Assembly: GCA_030490835.1 (NCBI GenBank)
Contig: CM059971.1
Coordinates: forward strand, 52,004,012 to 52,068,011
DNA: 64,000 bases
Reading direction: 5' to 3'
Source: Annona cherimola
Taxonomy: Eukaryota > Streptophyta > Magnoliopsida > Magnoliales > Annonaceae
The notes beneath the pieces were generated by a model that saw only the letters and a program-made list of their open reading frames with translations, was not told the DNA's origin and ran no database searches. Shown in pieces: positions 1 to 12,703 of this stretch; the stretch's first letter is position 1, and every line of letters begins with the position of its first letter. The position numbers and the translations under genes are program-made.

Positions 1-931
1 AAAACTTGGAAATTGAAAGGCTTAACTCAACGGGTACTTACTCGATTTCGCTGATTCTTTGCCTCGAGCTTCCCGAGCTGCTCCTTCCATTTTTCCTTCT
101 TCTTTGCCTCCTCTTTTCTCCTCTTCCTTGCTGGGTTGGACGTGCCCTAGCTGCTGCCCTTGGAGAAAATCTTCATTTTTCTCTTATTTTTCTCTCTTTT
201 CTCTCTCCTTCTCCCCCCTTGCTGGAACGTGCAGTAGCCCTTACTCTTCTCTTTTTTTTTCTTTTTATAAACCACTTTACTTGGTGCTCAAGCAATCCCA
301 TAGGCATTTTAGTAAATTTCATGTTCACTTTCCACAATTGTCCTTCTTTACTTAGCTCTTAAGCAACTTTTTACTTGCTCTCCAAGAAAGCAACTTCCCA
401 TGATAATTAGCTTAATCCATGTCATTCATCTCATAGATTTCATAATTTTATTCCATTGTTTCAAATTTCATCTCAAACCGATATTTTTACGTCAAGTTAT
501 AACCACTTGAATTTATCTTTTGGATTTGCGATAAAAATAAATAATTATCATCCTAATCCCATCATGATTCTCTTAATCCAATCCATTCATAAGATTGGGC
601 CCACCGTCGTGAGTTTACCTTTCAAATTTCATCGAAATCCGCCTTTTAGGCATCAAGTTATGAATTTTCTATCATTTTTCACCTTAATTCCATAATTACA
701 CTTTAATCTCCATAAATTAAATCATGGTAATTAACATGATTATTCATAACACATTTTCACCTTTAAATTCTCATTAAGCCCCATGGGTCATACTGACTCA
801 CTTTGGGCTTTGGCGATTAAAATGTGATATAATTCACAAAAATCATTCAAAATTCATTTAAATAACATATAAATCAAATATATATATGTTCAATGCATCC
901 CATTGAGTCCTACTTGGGTCCAGGTATCACA
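1..931 (-). mobile_element. Family A LTR, right-hand part only (copy A0)
   Basis: The sequence ends at 931 in ...GGTATCACA, directly before retroelement pol sequence. Read on the minus strand it starts TGTGATACC followed by ACCCAAGTAGG, which matches the starts of copies A2 and A5 (TGTGAAACC, then ACCCATGTAGG or ACCCAAGTAAGG). A minus-strand TATA-like box (TATAAAAA, 262-269) lies about 660 bp in, followed downstream by a purine-rich leader that appears as the CT-rich stretch 60-260 on the plus strand. The left end is outside the window, so the TSD cannot be checked. The small ORFs here are CT-rich shadows and no gene is supported. Confidence 0.6.
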
Positions 932-1750
932 TGTTTATCCAAAGATTCCATGAATATGACACAGAGTTTCCCCCAGAGATGATCGAAGCAATGCATCCTC
1001 TATTAGGAGAATCTCAATATAATTACATCTTGCGATAGATAAACTGCAGAATAATCAACCAACAATTCAATAAAGAAGAAATCATGATTCACCAATGCAT
1101 CAAGTCCATGAATGGGTATTTCTCAGAAATCCCAAAAATGAAAGGACAAGTGTTAGCAGATTTCCTAGCAGCCCCTCCGCTTGAAGAAGAATTTTTTATC
1201 TTAGAAAGTCTACCTAATGAGAGTTTTCTATGCAAATGACAATCTAATGTGGCAAATGTACTTTGATGGTGCTTCAATGCCATCAGGAGCTGGTGTCGGA
1301 ATTATCGTAGTCTCCCCTCATAAATACTTGTTCCCACAATCATATTTTCTTAGGAAAAGTAGAACAAACAATGAAGCTGAATATGAGGCTTTCCTTATTA
1401 GTGTAAAACTTCTTTTGCAATCAGATATTTTATTTGAACGAATATTTGGAGATTCAGAATTAGTCATTAAACAGTTAAATGATCAATACGAAGTATATCA
1501 GCCTCATTTATGAAAATATTATGACAAAGCTCAAACTTTATTGGCAAAATTTAAAGTTATTTTTATTGAGCACATTCCTCGGTTAGAAAATATAGTTGCT
1601 GATGCACTGTCAAAGCTAGCTAGTATCATCGCTCTCAATGAACTTGATGACATGACAATTCGACTGCAAAGACTTGAAGATGATGAAGATCTCCAAGTAA
1701 ACCAAGTTGGACGGCGTATATCCAAGGTGCCCGCGAATAATGATGATTGA
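932..1750 (+). pseudogene. Ty3/gypsy (Tat-type) pol fragment: connection region and second RNase H
   Basis: Reading frames broken by stops encode KGQVLADFLA (about 1140-1170), a classic lead-in to the archaeal-type RNase H of plant Tat-lineage gypsy elements. Next comes the domain itself from about 1250: MYFDGAS with the first catalytic Asp, NNEAEYEA with the Glu, GDSELV with an Asp, and VADALSKLAS near 1600. A stop near 1511 and another near 1238 break the frame. The domain order (second RNase H, then integrase at 1844) and the motifs point to the Tat lineage. Reverse transcriptase, protease and gag would lie left of the window or were lost when family A inserted at 931. Confidence 0.8.
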
Positions 1751-1843
1751 CGCATCCCCATCATCAACTACCTCAAATATGGTATTTTACCAGAAGATCG
1801 TAATGTAAGAAAGTCACTTAGAAAGACTGTTATGTGATATACC

Positions 1844-2366
1844 ATGTTTCAAAGAGAGTTATATCAAATCGCTTTCAATGGTCTTTGGCTTCGCTGCATC
1901 GATGGAAATGAGATTTGTCAGGTTCTTCAGGAGACACATTCCAGCGAATGTGGCGCCCACCAATCAGGGCGACGTCTCTATCATAGGATCATAACGTTGG
2001 GTTATTATTGGCCCATAATGGTTCAAGACTCAATCAATTTTGTAAAATCATGTGAAGCTTGTCAAATGCATGGAGACATTTATCATGTTCTTGCTTCAGA
2101 AATGTTACCAGCACCTATTTCATGGCCTTTCCTTTGGTGGGGCTTTGATATTGTCGGTCCAATCAACCCATCATCATCCAAAGGGCACTTATATATTTTA
2201 GTCGCCATGGATTATTTCTCCAAATGAGCAGAAGCTAAAACTTACAAAAGAGTCCGAGCGCAAGAGGCAGTTGAATTCATCAAGCATGATCATCTACCAT
2301 TATGGTGTCTCCTATCAAATCACCTCAGATAATGGCACACCGTTCAAAAATGACAAAGTAAACCAG
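1844..2366 (+). pseudogene. Ty3/gypsy integrase, N-terminal part (split by a 6.8 kb insertion)
   Basis: The frame shows the HHCC zinc-binding module (H in HSSECGAHQSG, then CEACQMHG near 2050) and the start of the rve catalytic core: WPFLWWGFDIVGP with the first catalytic Asp, followed by VAMDYFSK. A stop follows at 2225. Degraded sequence equivalent to the next core segment (QITSDNGTPFKN, carrying the second catalytic Asp) runs to about 2350. At 2366 the frame is cut by solo LTR D, and the core resumes at 9162. The protein is not functional. Confidence 0.85.
2362..2366 (+). repeat. Target-site duplication (left) of solo LTR D
   Basis: ACCAG at 2362-2366 matches ACTAG at 9162-9166 with one change. 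The integrase sequence closes up when the intervening DNA is removed, which supports this as the insertion site. Confidence 0.7.
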
Positions 2367-3675
2367 TGTTTGCAATCTCACTGTAAGTACACGGGTCGTA
2401 GATTGTAGTATATAAATTATCGATCCATAGGGAATTTAGGACAATAAACTTTGCTTTTAAACGCTTTCGTGTCGGATATGAGGGGAACATAGTAAATAAA
2501 ATGAAAAAGAAGTAGAAAATGGGAAGAGAAAATAAAATTTAAAACTAGAATGAGTCGAGAACGAGAGTGCAAGTACCTACATGCATCTTTTGCAACGGGT
2601 AGTGGTATAATTATTTAATCTAGATATTATTTTTTAAAGGAGAACAAACCCTAATTTATCCTTGCACCTTTTCTCGAAACCTACAAGGCGTACTCTAATT
2701 TTCTTAACCACCTATTCTCATGGGATTAAGTTAATTAGAATCTATTAAGTTCTGTGGTTTGTTCATCGAATTCCTCAAGGTCATCATGCTTATTCTCATG
2801 GTCTTAGATTTCCAGGTTTAATATCTTAATTATTGTATATTAGGTTTTCACATCTCGGTTCTATCACCTAATATATAGGATCATGCCAAAGTACTGGCTC
2901 ATGTACAAAGCAAACATTAAAAATCACAAGATATTAAATTAACAACAATATCCATCATAAATAAATTAAAAACCCACGCCACACTACATTGTACGCATGC
3001 TACATCCTAAACCCTAGATTTAGGGTTTAGCCAAGCATGTTTAAGTCCAAAATAAAATTAAAATCAAAATCCATCTTAAACAAGGCAATAACAATTAAAA
3101 AGGGAAAAGATAGGAAGACTTATTGGTTTGAAGCTCCCGATGGTGTTCGGCCACTCCATGCAACTCGCCGGTCCGCCTCTTGCCCGTGCTCTCCACCGCC
3201 TTACTTTCTCTCTCTCTCTCTCTAAATCTCTCTCCTCAAAATTCTATGTAATTCCTCCCCCCTTTTCTACCCTCCAGCCGCCCCTTTATAATGGTGTTGT
3301 ACCATTGCCATCTGCCTGAGCCTCCTCTATCTTACGCACTTGACACCTCTTAGGATTACATTAGGTGGGCCCCATCTTTAAACTCAAGTTGAATTGCGCT
3401 GTGACTAATTGGATGGCTTCAAGCTTCGATAATGCGATGCTAATTTGAACAGTTAGAACTTCTTAGGCAGTGGAAGCTCGGATAAAAATCACGATTGAAT
3501 ATTTCTGCTGGCGATTTGACTTTTTAGACAGCTGGAGATGGACGGCTTAGATGATTTTCATGAGAGGTTTAATGATTTCGTGAATGAACGGTGGTGGATT
3601 TTCTGGTGAACTGACTATGGTGATTGCGCCAAAATTCTGGTGGGCCACACATGAAATTTTGCCGAAATTTCTGGA

Positions 3676-5586
3676 TGGTGCCCCGAACCGAGCGTCACAA
3701 CCTTACTCCGAGATCTTGTCGATTGGTAAACGTGAGTCAGGATTGTTGCCCTGATCACGCAGCGGGTACTTAATTGGATCTCGTCCAATTTTTTTCTTTC
3801 CATTTCTTTCTTTTTCTTTTCTTTCATCACATAAACATATACTCATCCTCAATTAATCATATCACCTTTCATTGAATAATCATATCAGTACCATCGTATT
3901 TGTAATATTCATAAAACCTTATTCAAATATGTTCATCATACATTTGTCCCTTTACATAGAACTGCAAATAGATTTGCAAGTCATTTCTACCTGGCATCCT
4001 TTATGATTTAGCTCCATAGCCTGTTTGTCATTTTGAAAACACATGTGAGTAATAATACTCAGTAAGCAAGCCTTTTTCTTTGGTAAGTATACATTTTTTC
4101 TTTCATTCAAATGCCTTTCTTCCCATTTGATAGGAGACACTTATCAAGTGATCAACTACCAATGGAATAAAAACCTTTTTGTAAAAATTATTTCATAAAC
4201 ATTGGATGTGCAAATGCTTCCTTTCCATTCCTGACATAGACCTTCGTGTATGGGTACGCTAGCCCAGGAAACATCTCCATAGCATGGTCCAATACACCGG
4301 CTCTCTCTTCGACTTGGCCTCGTCAAGAGGGACCTTGTGTCCTTTACCTTGATTAGCCTACATGGTCTCCTACATGCATGACTTTTGATTTTCCCGGCAT
4401 TATATACCTCTTACACCAGGTGATTTGTCATTCTCATGTAGAGAATTATTTGCACCATCCCTTTCTGAAACATTGTTTCGATAAAACATCATGTAAACCT
4501 TTTCATACTTATTCATTTCATAAAAATGCAATACATTCTTTCACACATGACTTTTCTTTGCCTCCACTCTCTTGGGAGGACTCCACCGGCACACAACCCT
4601 TGCGACTCGGCAATAGTAAAGGGGGATCCCCGATCTGCTTACTACCTCCACCAAAGCCATGTGTGAATGAATGCATTGCATTTTTATGAAATGCATAAGT
4701 ATGAAAAGGTTTACATGATGTTTTATCGAAATAATGTTTCAAAAAGGGATGGTACAAATAATTCTCTACACGAGAATGACAAATCACTTGGTGTAAGAGG
4801 TAAATAATGTCGGAAAAATCAAAAGTCATGCATGTAGGAGACCATGTAGGCTAATCAAGGTAAAGGACACAAGGTCCCTCCTGACGAGGCCAAATCGGAG
4901 AGAGAGCCGGCGTATTGGACCATGCTATATGAGATGTTTCCTAGGCTAGCGTACCCATATACGAAGGTCTATGTCAGGAATAGAAAGGAAGCATTTGCAC
5001 ATCCAATGTTTATGAAATGATTTTTATGAAAAGATTTCTATTCCATTGGTAGTTGATCACTTGGTAAGTGTCTCCTATCAAATGGGAAGAAATGCATTTG
5101 AATGAAAGAAAAATGTTTACTTACCAAAGAAAAAGGCTTGCTTACTGAGTACTATTACTCACATGTGTTTTCAAAATGATAAACAGGCTATAGAGCTGAA
5201 TCGTAAAGGATGCCAGGTAGAAATGACTTGCAAATCTATTTGCGGTTCTATGTATGCATCCAAAGGGACAAATGTATGATGGTCATATTTGAATCAGGTT
5301 TTATGAATATTACAAACATGATTGTACTTATGTGAAATTATTTCAATAAAAAGAAGATATGAAAGGTTTTATGATGATATGGATGAGTCTATTATGAATA
5401 AAGTGTATGCTTAAGTGACGAATGAAAAGAAAGAAAAGAAAAGAAAAGGAAAGAAAGAAAAGAAAAAATTGGACGAGATCCAATTAAGTACCTGCCGCGT
5501 GATCAAGGCAACAATCCTGAGTCACATTTACCAATCGACAAGATCCTGGAGTAAGGCTTCTAGGCACCCCGGGTCGGGGCGCCACA
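3676..5586. repeat. Large imperfect palindrome inside LTR A1
   Basis: The forward arm (about 3676-4552) and reverse arm (about 4657-5586) are inverted copies of each other, around 93% identical by eye in the stretch near 4380-4500 versus 4700-4830, with a loop of roughly 105 bp. The reverse arm ends in a full family A terminus (GGGGCGCCACA) at 5586. CTTTA occurs at 3999-4003 and again at 5587-5591. After 5587 the LTR continues with sequence already present at 3999-4640, so that block occurs three times (forward, reverse, forward). Confidence 0.75.
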
Positions 5587-8221
5587 CTTTATGATTTAGC
5601 TCCATAGCCTGTTTGTCATTTTGAAAACACATGTGAGTAATAATACTCAGTAAGAAAGCCTTTTTCTTTGGTAAGTAAACATTTTTCCTTTCATTCAAAT
5701 GCATTTCTTCGCATTTGATTGGAGACACTTACCAAGTGATCAACTACCAATGGAATAAAAATCTTTTTGTAAAAATCGTTTCATAAACATTGGATGTGCA
5801 AATGCTTCCTTTCCATTCCTGACATAGACCTTCGTGTATGGGTACGCTAGCCCAGGAAACATCTCACATAGCATGGTCCAATACACCGGCTCTCTCTCTG
5901 ACTTGGCCTCGTCAAGAGGGACCTTGTGTCCTTTACCTTGATTAGCCTACATGGTCTCCTACATGCATGACTTTTGATTTTCCCGGCATTATATACCTCT
6001 TACACTAGGTGATTTGTCATTCTCATGTAGAGAATTATTTGCACCATCCCTTTCTGAAACATTGTTTCGATAAAACATAATGTAAACCTTTTCATACTTA
6101 TGCATTTCATAAAAAAGCAATACATTCTTTCACACATGACTTTTCTTTGCCTCCACCCTCTTGGGAGGACGCCACCGGCACACAGCCCTTGCGACTCGGA
6201 AATAGTGAAGGGGGATCCCCGATCCGCTTACTACCTCCACCAAAGCCTCTTCCTTGTGCATTATGTTCATACATACATATGCCGACATGATATGACCATA
6301 AACTTGATAAAAATGATTTGAGAAGCAAACAAACATTTATCATTTCAAACATTATAGGAGTGGTCATCCTTAAACACATTTCATAATCATATTTGTAATC
6401 ATTTGCAATATTTGAAAAGCAATTTCAAAATAGAACTTGCTTACCTCCTCAGTCTGTGTCCTTCACATTTTCCTTTCCTTTTCCTATACAAGGAAAATTG
6501 ATATTTTATCTATATCATTCCATGTCTTAGTTTGGTTCCCATGCATGCTTTATAATTATTCATTACCTCGTTTCTATAAAAGTTATCTCTTTATAAATAC
6601 TTGGTCATTACCTCCTTATATGAATTTTTATCCATAAATTCTTTAAAAATCCCATCTTTAAAGTATAAATATTAATCTTAAATTTCTCCAAAAATCACGT
6701 GGCTACTGTTCATAATTACTGTTCATGTCACTGTAGCACTTACTGTTCATCATCACTGCTCACGTTTACTGTTCACGGCGACGTGGGTTACTGTTCATGG
6801 GTTCCAAAAATCGACATTTTTTCCAAAAATAAAAAATACCATGACATAGCTTATGTCTCGTATATCATGAAAAAATTCATGAATTATGAATTTATCATCA
6901 TTAAGTTTTCTAAATAAATTATTTTCTCCATATACTAAAATTCAACATAAATTCACTTAAGCATAATCCTTACTTCTAAAAATCATGAGATTAATATATC
7001 ATCATTCCAACATCATAATTATTATAATCATTCATCCCAAATCATCATTTATTAATTTTGGAGCATTTTTTATACATATCATATGCTATCTTCCCGAATG
7101 CTCTATCTTTGCTCCAAATATTTGATATTTTGGCATAATTTCAATTAAGCATTATAAATATACTTATTTTCTCATGATTAGGCATTATCTAAGCATGATT
7201 TTACCCTACTTAACATACAAAATAAATTTTGAAAGAAATCACTTACCTGACGTGGAGATATCCCTCTTTTTCTCACACTTTCTCTCTCTAACTTTCTCCT
7301 CTTCTTTCTCCTCAAGGCTAAAACATGGTGGGGGTGAAAAATGCTCAAATGGAGCTGGGTTTTCTGTGCTTTGGACGTCCCCCCTTGGCCCCTATTTATA
7401 GGGCTTAATTTTTCATAAAATTGGATTTTACGCCCCCTTGCTTGAGGTATTAAATTGCAAATGTGTTTTTTTTTTTAATTTTAAAAGGTGCATTGAGCCA
7501 AGAGCAGCCCACCCTACAGCTGCTTCAGCCCCCCTATGGAAGCCCTATTTTTCTAGATTTTTTATTTATTAAAATTTATTTATTTTAAGCAAATGAAATC
7601 CGAGTCGTTGGTTTATGATGATGATGATCATGAACCATTGATTTTTGGTCAATTATCCACCCACCCCCTGCCATGCTCCTGCAATAGGAGCTGTTCATTT
7701 ATTATTATTTTTATTTTTTAATTATTTTATTTAATAAAAAGTCAAATGTTGTTTAATGAAAAAGATAAATTACTTTTTAATCCCAAATTGACGTTTCATC
7801 TTGACCCTTGATTTGTGATTTTCATCACATCTTAACCCATTCATCATGTTCATCATGAATTTTAAAACATCCATAAAAAATTCATCTAAATCCGACGTCC
7901 GGATTGCAAATTATGAATTTTTCTTTAATTTTTCACGAAAATCCAAAATTGGATTAAAATATCAAAAAGAATTGTTATTTCGTTCTGTAGTGATTAAATC
8001 TCCTTTTTGTCATTTTGCAATTAAGTTAATCTACATGATTAACTCTTAATCACCTCAGTTACTATTTATGTTCACTATTCACGTGGTTTAATCCTACAAT
8101 TGCATTTCTTTAACCCCTAATACACATGTTTTTATACTCATGAACATATATTTCATTAATACATTATCTAGGGTTTACAACCCTAAGGTTTTATACACAT
8201 GTCTAAGATTGGGGTTTCACA
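3676..8221 (-). mobile_element. Family A LTR with internal foldback (copy A1)
   Basis: The plus-strand left end (TGGTGCCCCGAACCGAG) and right end (GGGGTTTCACA) are the family A termini. Sense is minus: TATAAATA is the complement of 7393-7400, a putative splice donor (GTAAGT on minus) lies at 7242-7246, a second donor (GTAAGCAAG on minus) at about 6438-6443, and a purine-rich exon 2 at about 6443-6489. The terminal dinucleotides and a clean TSD are not evident at the left end, so a few bases may be lost there. About 1.58 kb (4004-5586) is an extra segment forming a palindrome with the flanking LTR (see its own entry). Confidence 0.7.
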
Positions 8222-9161
8222 CGGTTGCTGATTAAATGGAAAAACTTGGATAATCTGGATGAATAATGGACAGCTTTGGATGGTGGTCGTGATCTGTGTT
8301 GTGGGGCCCACTGAAGATTGCTTTGAGCAAATTCTGGCCGTTAATAAATCTTGGATTAATTGCTGGGATTTTAGCATAGAGAACGGTCCTGGATTTTGCA
8401 GAGAATTGGACGGTGCTGATGATGGAGTGGACGGTCAGATGGTCCGAATTTGCTAGATAACTGATCGGCGCTTGGATTTTAATGGGGTCCACATCAATGG
8501 ACAGTGGATATTGCATGGGCTGGTGGACAGCTAATGGCTGATTTGCTTAGCTAAGGCGGTGGACAGCTTGAACTATGGCTTGAGATTGAAATGGATGGAC
8601 AGCGCTGATATTTTACTTTGGTTGAAGAATTGAATGGTGGACAACTTGCTTAAAAAAAATGGACAGTGGATAATAATCTGATCGGTGGCCTACTTTGATG
8701 GCTAAAGATTGCGTGGCCGGTCCCTTGAAAAATCTGGACGGTGTTGATTTATGATGGATTGCTACTGCAGTTGTAATATTTGGATGGTTTTGGACAGCCC
8801 AAATTTAATTAACTGAACGTTAATGATTTTGTGGGGCCCACTCTTGAACTTGCAAACCTTTTGGGGCCCACTTGAACTTACAAACCTGCATAAAAAATAT
8901 TTAAATCATTAGTTCATCAAAATCATTATGGGTTATCACTATAAAAAAATTATTTCAAGCCCGTTTAATTTCATGGCAACAATTAAAATGTAATTTCCGG
9001 CCAAAAGATTACAAAAATTATTTAAATAACTTGAAATTAATATTTAATACCCAAATGTTGCAAAATCATATTTTAGAGCAAATTTTACATTAAACTCAAT
9101 TAATTACCCACCAAATTGGTATAAAAGGCCCACAAAATATATTATTAATTTTCAATTATCA

Positions 9162-9792
9162 ACTAGCTATGCCGGAAGTTTGGAATCAAGCAAGTATTCT
9201 CGTCGTCATATTATCCGCAAGGGAATGGCCAAGCAGAAGCATTCAATAAGAACATCATTTGAATCCTCAAAAGAACAACAGTAAAGAACAAACTAGATTG
9301 GCACGAGAGGTTGTCCGAAGCACTATGGGCCTACAAAACCACATATCAAACTGCGATGGAAGCGACACCATATTCGCTACTTTTTAGCGCTAAAGCAGTT
9401 TTACCAGTGGAAACCTGGTTAGCATCCTTAAAGGTCGCTGCCCATTCTGGTTAACTATTGAACAACAAGCTAAGCTTCATTTTAACGAGCTCGAAGCACT
9501 AGATGAAAGGCGAGCCCAAGCATGACAACAGATCGAACTTTATCAAGATCGGATGGTCGAAGCATACAACAAAGTTGTGAAACGTCGCTTATTTAAAAGT
9601 GGAGATTTGGTGTTAAAGCTGCGTACAGAGCTCATGGCTGGAGGCAAACTTACTGGTAAATTCGAGCCTAAATGGGAAGGGCCCTACATCATTGAGAAGG
9701 TCTATGACAATGGCACATACGAAGTTATTAATTGTGAGAATCAAGTCAAAGTGACAATAAAAGAAAATTACTTAAAAAGATATTATCCATAA
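9162..9792 (+). pseudogene. Ty3/gypsy integrase, C-terminal part
   Basis: This resumes the integrase core just past the insertion: LCRKFGIKQ, then YYPQGNGQAEAFNK carrying the catalytic Glu of the DDE triad (about 9215-9250), then ALWAYKT and TPYSLLF. After stops and a frameshift near 9450-9530, an open stretch (9553-9792) gives the C-terminal GPY/F-like module (KWEGPYIIEKVYDNGTYEV) and ends in KRYYP followed by a stop. Together with 932-2366 it forms the second RNase H and integrase part of one Tat-type element. The sequence immediately downstream is the 3' end of an antisense gene. Confidence 0.85.
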
Positions 9793-9867
9793 AGTTACAA
9801 AGTAGCCATGCATCGAAATTTTATAAAAGAGTTTCTACAATCTTTCTTGTAGAAGGAAGCGACTCCT

Positions 9868-11756
9868 TCAGTATTTGAGAGAATTCATTACATTAGTAGG
9901 AGGAACTGTGTATGCCCGTAGCTCTTCTACCTTAGCCTCCATAATGAAAATGTCTCGACTCTCTGAATAAGTTCTCACTTTATGAAGATCAACTTCGGCT
10001 TGGAGCTCATTGGAGATTGAAATCAATGAATTCAATCTACTTCTATCCATGAAGATAGAAGTGACAATACGGCGGACCTCAACTTGCTTTATCCTATAGA
10101 TGCACGAATTTCCTCAGTAATCATCTTTTTGCCTTCTGCCTCCTTGGCAATCCAGAGATTATGTTCCTTAAGTTGAGCGAGGTGATCTCTACATCTAGCA
10201 AGGTCGGCTTCTGCTGATGCTAAATCTTTTGCAAAAATAAAAGGTCTTGCAATAGCCTCAAGATCATGCCAATGAGCACGCGACTTCTCCAGTGAGAGTA
10301 TGACGTCACAAAAATTGAAAACTCCGAGTTGAAGCTTGTCCAGAATCATTGAAAAGTTTTCACAAATATCCGACGCTTTAATGACATCATCAGGAGAATC
10401 CATGTTCCTCAAAGAAGAAATAATATATCCCTTGAATTGCGTTATTGCACGCCTTAGGCACTTAAGGTCCCGCTGCTCTAACCGCTCAGTTTCGATCACT
10501 CTAAAAGTTGAAAAGAAATGATGCAAAGGATCCAAGAAACGATCTTTGATATCAAGAAGCTGACGAGTCCCACTAGAATTCGCGCTAGTGCTAGGGCCAG
10601 TTGAGCTGAAATGAGGACCACTTGAGCGACCGAATCCCAAGGCTGAAAAGTGACAAACTAAAATGTCAGAATAGCAAGTTAACCAGATCAAAAGCGCAAA
10701 TACAAAGAAGCGATGATACCTGGTGACAAAGGAGAAACAGTCAATGGCCCCATCGGCTTATCAAGTGGTGTCGAATTCTCTCCATTATGAGCATCGTCAT
10801 CAGAAACTTCAATAACTAAGGCAGCTATCAAAAATTGCTAAAAGTATAGGACGTACAATGGTAAAGGAAAAGGAGGAAAGGAAAAAGAAAATAAATAAAA
10901 AAGTTTACCTTCAAAATTCACCCCCTCGCCTTCTGGGTGAATACAAGGAACCTCTGTGTGGATTTCCTCTTTCGGACCAGATCCTGCCAAATAAGTGATT
11001 GAGATAAGAAGAATCACAAGAAACAGACATAATTGACAAGGTAATGCAACATACCTATGTTTTTATCGTCAAAATGAGAAGTTTCCTTCACGAGAGTATC
11101 TTGGGCTATCGAAGGCAGAGATTGACATGCCTCGAGAATCCAGACCCCCACAAAGTCCCTCACAAAGTGTAATTACAAAATATAGGCCCACTATCATAAG
11201 ACGTCATGGGTTGGTCCATTTGATCTATATTCAGATCTATATGGAAACCCAAGAGGTCGCTTAAAGTGTGGTCGTTGGAAGCTGGTAGTGCAGGAGAGTT
11301 TTCTTGTGCCTCGGCATGCACTCCTCTACTCACTTCATGATCGCTAGAAGAGTTTATAGCACCATTCGGCTCTATTTTGATCTCTCCTTCCTCAGAAGGC
11401 TCGGGCTGCTGAGGATATGATCTCCTACCAGGATCCCCCATCATATCAACTTCAGGATTTTTCAAAAATTCTCTTGGTCCCGAGGAATCTCTCTCATGAA
11501 AAGGGCTGGAGGGTCCAACAGTAGGAGATAAATCCCCGACCATGTGGAGTTTTTGTTTCTTGCTATAAGTATCACGTGCCCTTAGCGACTCGGTAACCTT
11601 CTAGTTGGTGGGCCAATTAGGAAACCGAAAGCGACTAATTAGTTTTGGCAGGTATACGACTTTAGGAAGCTTGATGTTGTATTCAGCAAAAAAAAGAGAA
11701 AAGGTGGGATAAGAACAAAAATTTAGAAAGAGATAAAGAAGAGATGGAAGACGCAT
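9868..11756 (-). pseudogene. Antisense PMD gene of the Tat element, 3' exons (linker and coiled coil)
   Basis: Minus-strand exons with good splice signals continue the gene whose PMD part lies at 29030-31307. In transcript order: an exon with KVVYLPKLISRFRFPNWPTN and an acidic, Pro/Ser-rich linker (11690-11160); a short exon ending GTGAATTTTGAAG before GTAAAC (about 10985-10911); an exon with ALVIEVSDDDAHNGEN ending before GTATCA (about 10820-10722); and an exon starting after a TTTTCAG acceptor near 10645 that runs to about 10092. The last encodes a Leu/Glu/Lys-rich helical region typical of coiled coils. A final segment (to 9868) ends VEELRAYTVPP...SLKY. The 5' side is cut by the plasmid-like insertion. 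A PMD followed by a coiled coil is a usual arrangement in PMD proteins. Its function is unknown. Confidence 0.65.
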
Positions 11757-12703
11757 ACCCTCCTTTATAGCACTCTTTAGGGAAAAAATACTATTCATAA
11801 CAGAAATAAAACATTCAAATTAAAATGAATAAAATTCCCCCCTCCTTTATAGCACTCTTTAGGGAAAAATACTATTCATAACTATTCATAACTCTTTAGG
11901 GAAAATAAATAATAACTATCATTACCCTTTAGGTATAAAGACTATTATTATTATAAGATAAGTGCCCCTGGAAATCAAATACCACAGGCCGAGCACTCGA
12001 AGCTGGGGATGTCTCTACGAGGCCTCAGATATCCGAACAGAGGGAGAAGAGCGCTCTATGTAATATAGATTCAGAGTGCTTTAGTGGCGATCTTAGCGTG
12101 CTGTGAGCCTCTTAGTATGCCTAATGTCAAAATAGAGGTCACACTCTTGTGTGATGATATAATCCATCCTTTGGTAGAGAGTGGGGGGGGGGGTATTTCA
12201 AACTCCTTGGGTAAGGCTAGGGGGACGCAACAGCTGATAATAGTCTCCTAACCCTGTGAACTACAAAAGATCAAAGAGGGAGAATATCAACCTTTTCGAT
12301 CATATATAGGTGTGCCCCAAACATTTCTAGCACTCTATAGGGATGAAATAGCACCCATAACTAACACTTTATAGCACACATACATTCCCTAACCCTTTAG
12401 AGAGAACCTAACATTTATAGAACTCTAGAGGGTAAAAAGGTTATGGGATAAAATAGTAATCCTAGCCTTACCTGTTGTCTGTAGTTGGGCTACCCACGAA
12501 TTTTATACTTATACCACAGGCCGGGCACTCAAGGCCGGGGATGTCCCTATTAGGAGTTCCTAGTAGTGGTCACTACACTTTTATAGTGTGACTGATCCTT
12601 CCCTAGGAACTGTGAGTGGGTATATCCCCCGGGTAAGGCCATGGGCAATGCGGCTATAGACAAAAGGCAACATACTAAAAGACAACATAAATAAAACATT
12701 AAA
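11757..12703 (+). other. Non-coding leader of a mitochondrial linear-plasmid-like insertion
   Basis: No gene is seen. The stretch carries direct repeats: CCTCCTTTATAGCACTCTTT at about 11758 and again at about 11839; a block starting ATACCACAGGCCGAGCACTC near 11979 repeated in diverged form near 12512; and a GGGTAAGGCYA block near 12211 and 12622. An 11-base G run lies near 12182. AGCACTYTWTAGGG words recur near 12330-12390. It leads directly into the polymerase start at 12704. Assignment to the plasmid is by position. The exact junction with the antisense gene was not proven. Confidence 0.45.

Larger units (their letters stand above)
2367..9161 (-). mobile_element. Solo LTR of family D, interrupted by family A copy A1
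   Basis: The element starts TGTTTGCAATC and ends CAATTATCA (TG...CA), flanked by ACCAG/ACTAG. Without copy A1 (3676-8221) it is about 2.25 kb. Its left end (AAGTACACGGGTCG, then AGTATATAAATTATCGATCC) has the same layout as the left end of LTR C at 51108 (AAGTATACGTG, then AGTAATAAA, TATCTTTCC), and both end in TTATCA. D is therefore probably a distant member of the same LTR superfamily as C, with its sense on the minus strand. No coding sequence is recognised. The 8.2-8.8 kb part is rich in repeated TGGACAG, GGACGG and TGGGGCCCAC words. Confidence 0.7.

Noticed and set aside
6..362. 118-codon Leu/Phe/Pro-rich open frame
   Set aside because: It lies in CT-rich LTR leader sequence (purine-rich on the sense strand). 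Composition alone explains the open frame, and it starts with TTG.
4378..4829. Two similar ~103-codon ORFs on opposite strands
   Set aside because: They are mirror products of the palindrome in LTR A1, and equivalents in other A copies (6100-6380, 58469-58800) are not kept open.
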